DNA of 5,336 nt, taken from Thermotogae bacterium (GTDB taxonomy: Bacteria; Thermotogota; Thermotogae; B3-G13). The notes below the pieces were generated by a model. The model did not search any database, was not told the origin of the DNA, and saw only the letters and a list, made by a program, of their open reading frames with translations. Positions 5,278-5,336 of the stretch are shown here, piece by piece; the first letter of the stretch is position 1; every line of letters begins with the position of its first letter. The DNA lies in assembly GCA_015486095.1 (NCBI GenBank), contig WFSK01000159.1, forward strand, positions 1-5,336. The letters run 5' to 3'. Position numbers and translations under genes: made by a program.

Positions 5278-5336
5278 TCGGTTGGTTTTGCAGGATTATG
5301 ATGTGTGATCTGTTCAGGGATGGTGCAGGCATTTAT
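5278..5336. other. Unassigned DNA at the right window edge
   Basis: No reading frame, hairpin, tRNA-like arm or repeat that I could support. Together with 5031-5053 and the rod-like element between them, it makes a gene-free stretch of just over 300 bases that runs off the window. Confidence 0.4.

Noticed and set aside
5264..5332. Minus-strand frame of 21 codons starting at the ATG near 5332
   Set aside because: It is short, no ribosome site can be judged at the window edge, and it resembles no protein I recognise.

Overview
The window reads as chromosomal DNA from a diderm (outer-membrane) bacterium with moderate-to-low GC. Arg codons are mostly AGA/AGG and ATA is frequent for Ile, a pattern common in thermophiles and in some uncultured deep lineages. 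An LptA/OstA-like periplasmic protein argues for an outer membrane carrying lipopolysaccharide. I cannot name the phylum from this sequence.

Positions 1-3630 hold a tight, plus-strand, operon-like run of four genes. It begins with the 3' part of a long-form alanyl-tRNA editing protein (AlaX-L), cut by the left window edge. Next come a small PspC-domain membrane protein, a LiaF-like membrane protein with a beta-repeat domain, and a ComEC/Rec2 DNA-uptake channel without the usual C-terminal metallo-beta-lactamase domain. Junctions are overlaps of 20 nt and 4 nt (ATGA) and a gap of 3 nt, so translational coupling is likely. The run combines tRNA quality control, envelope-stress-type membrane proteins and a DNA-import channel.

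Positions 3645-4313 hold a minus-strand LptA-like gene that converges on comEC with only 14 bp between the stop codons. It starts with GTG behind a good Shine-Dalgarno sequence. A 114-bp AT-rich divergent intergenic region (4314-4427) separates it from coaE (dephospho-CoA kinase, 4428-5030, plus strand). That region contains a symmetric 9-bp inverted repeat and probable promoters for both genes. The best coaE promoter lies so close to the ATG that a leaderless or near-leaderless mRNA is possible.

Positions 5031-5336 hold no convincing protein-coding gene. Most of this stretch (5054-5277) is a long, imperfectly self-complementary rod: eight helices, about 53 base pairs, broken by small internal loops and one large asymmetric bubble. 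It looks like a structured RNA, perhaps 6S-like, or a decayed palindromic element. It matches no family I could confirm by eye and is the most interesting unexplained feature here.
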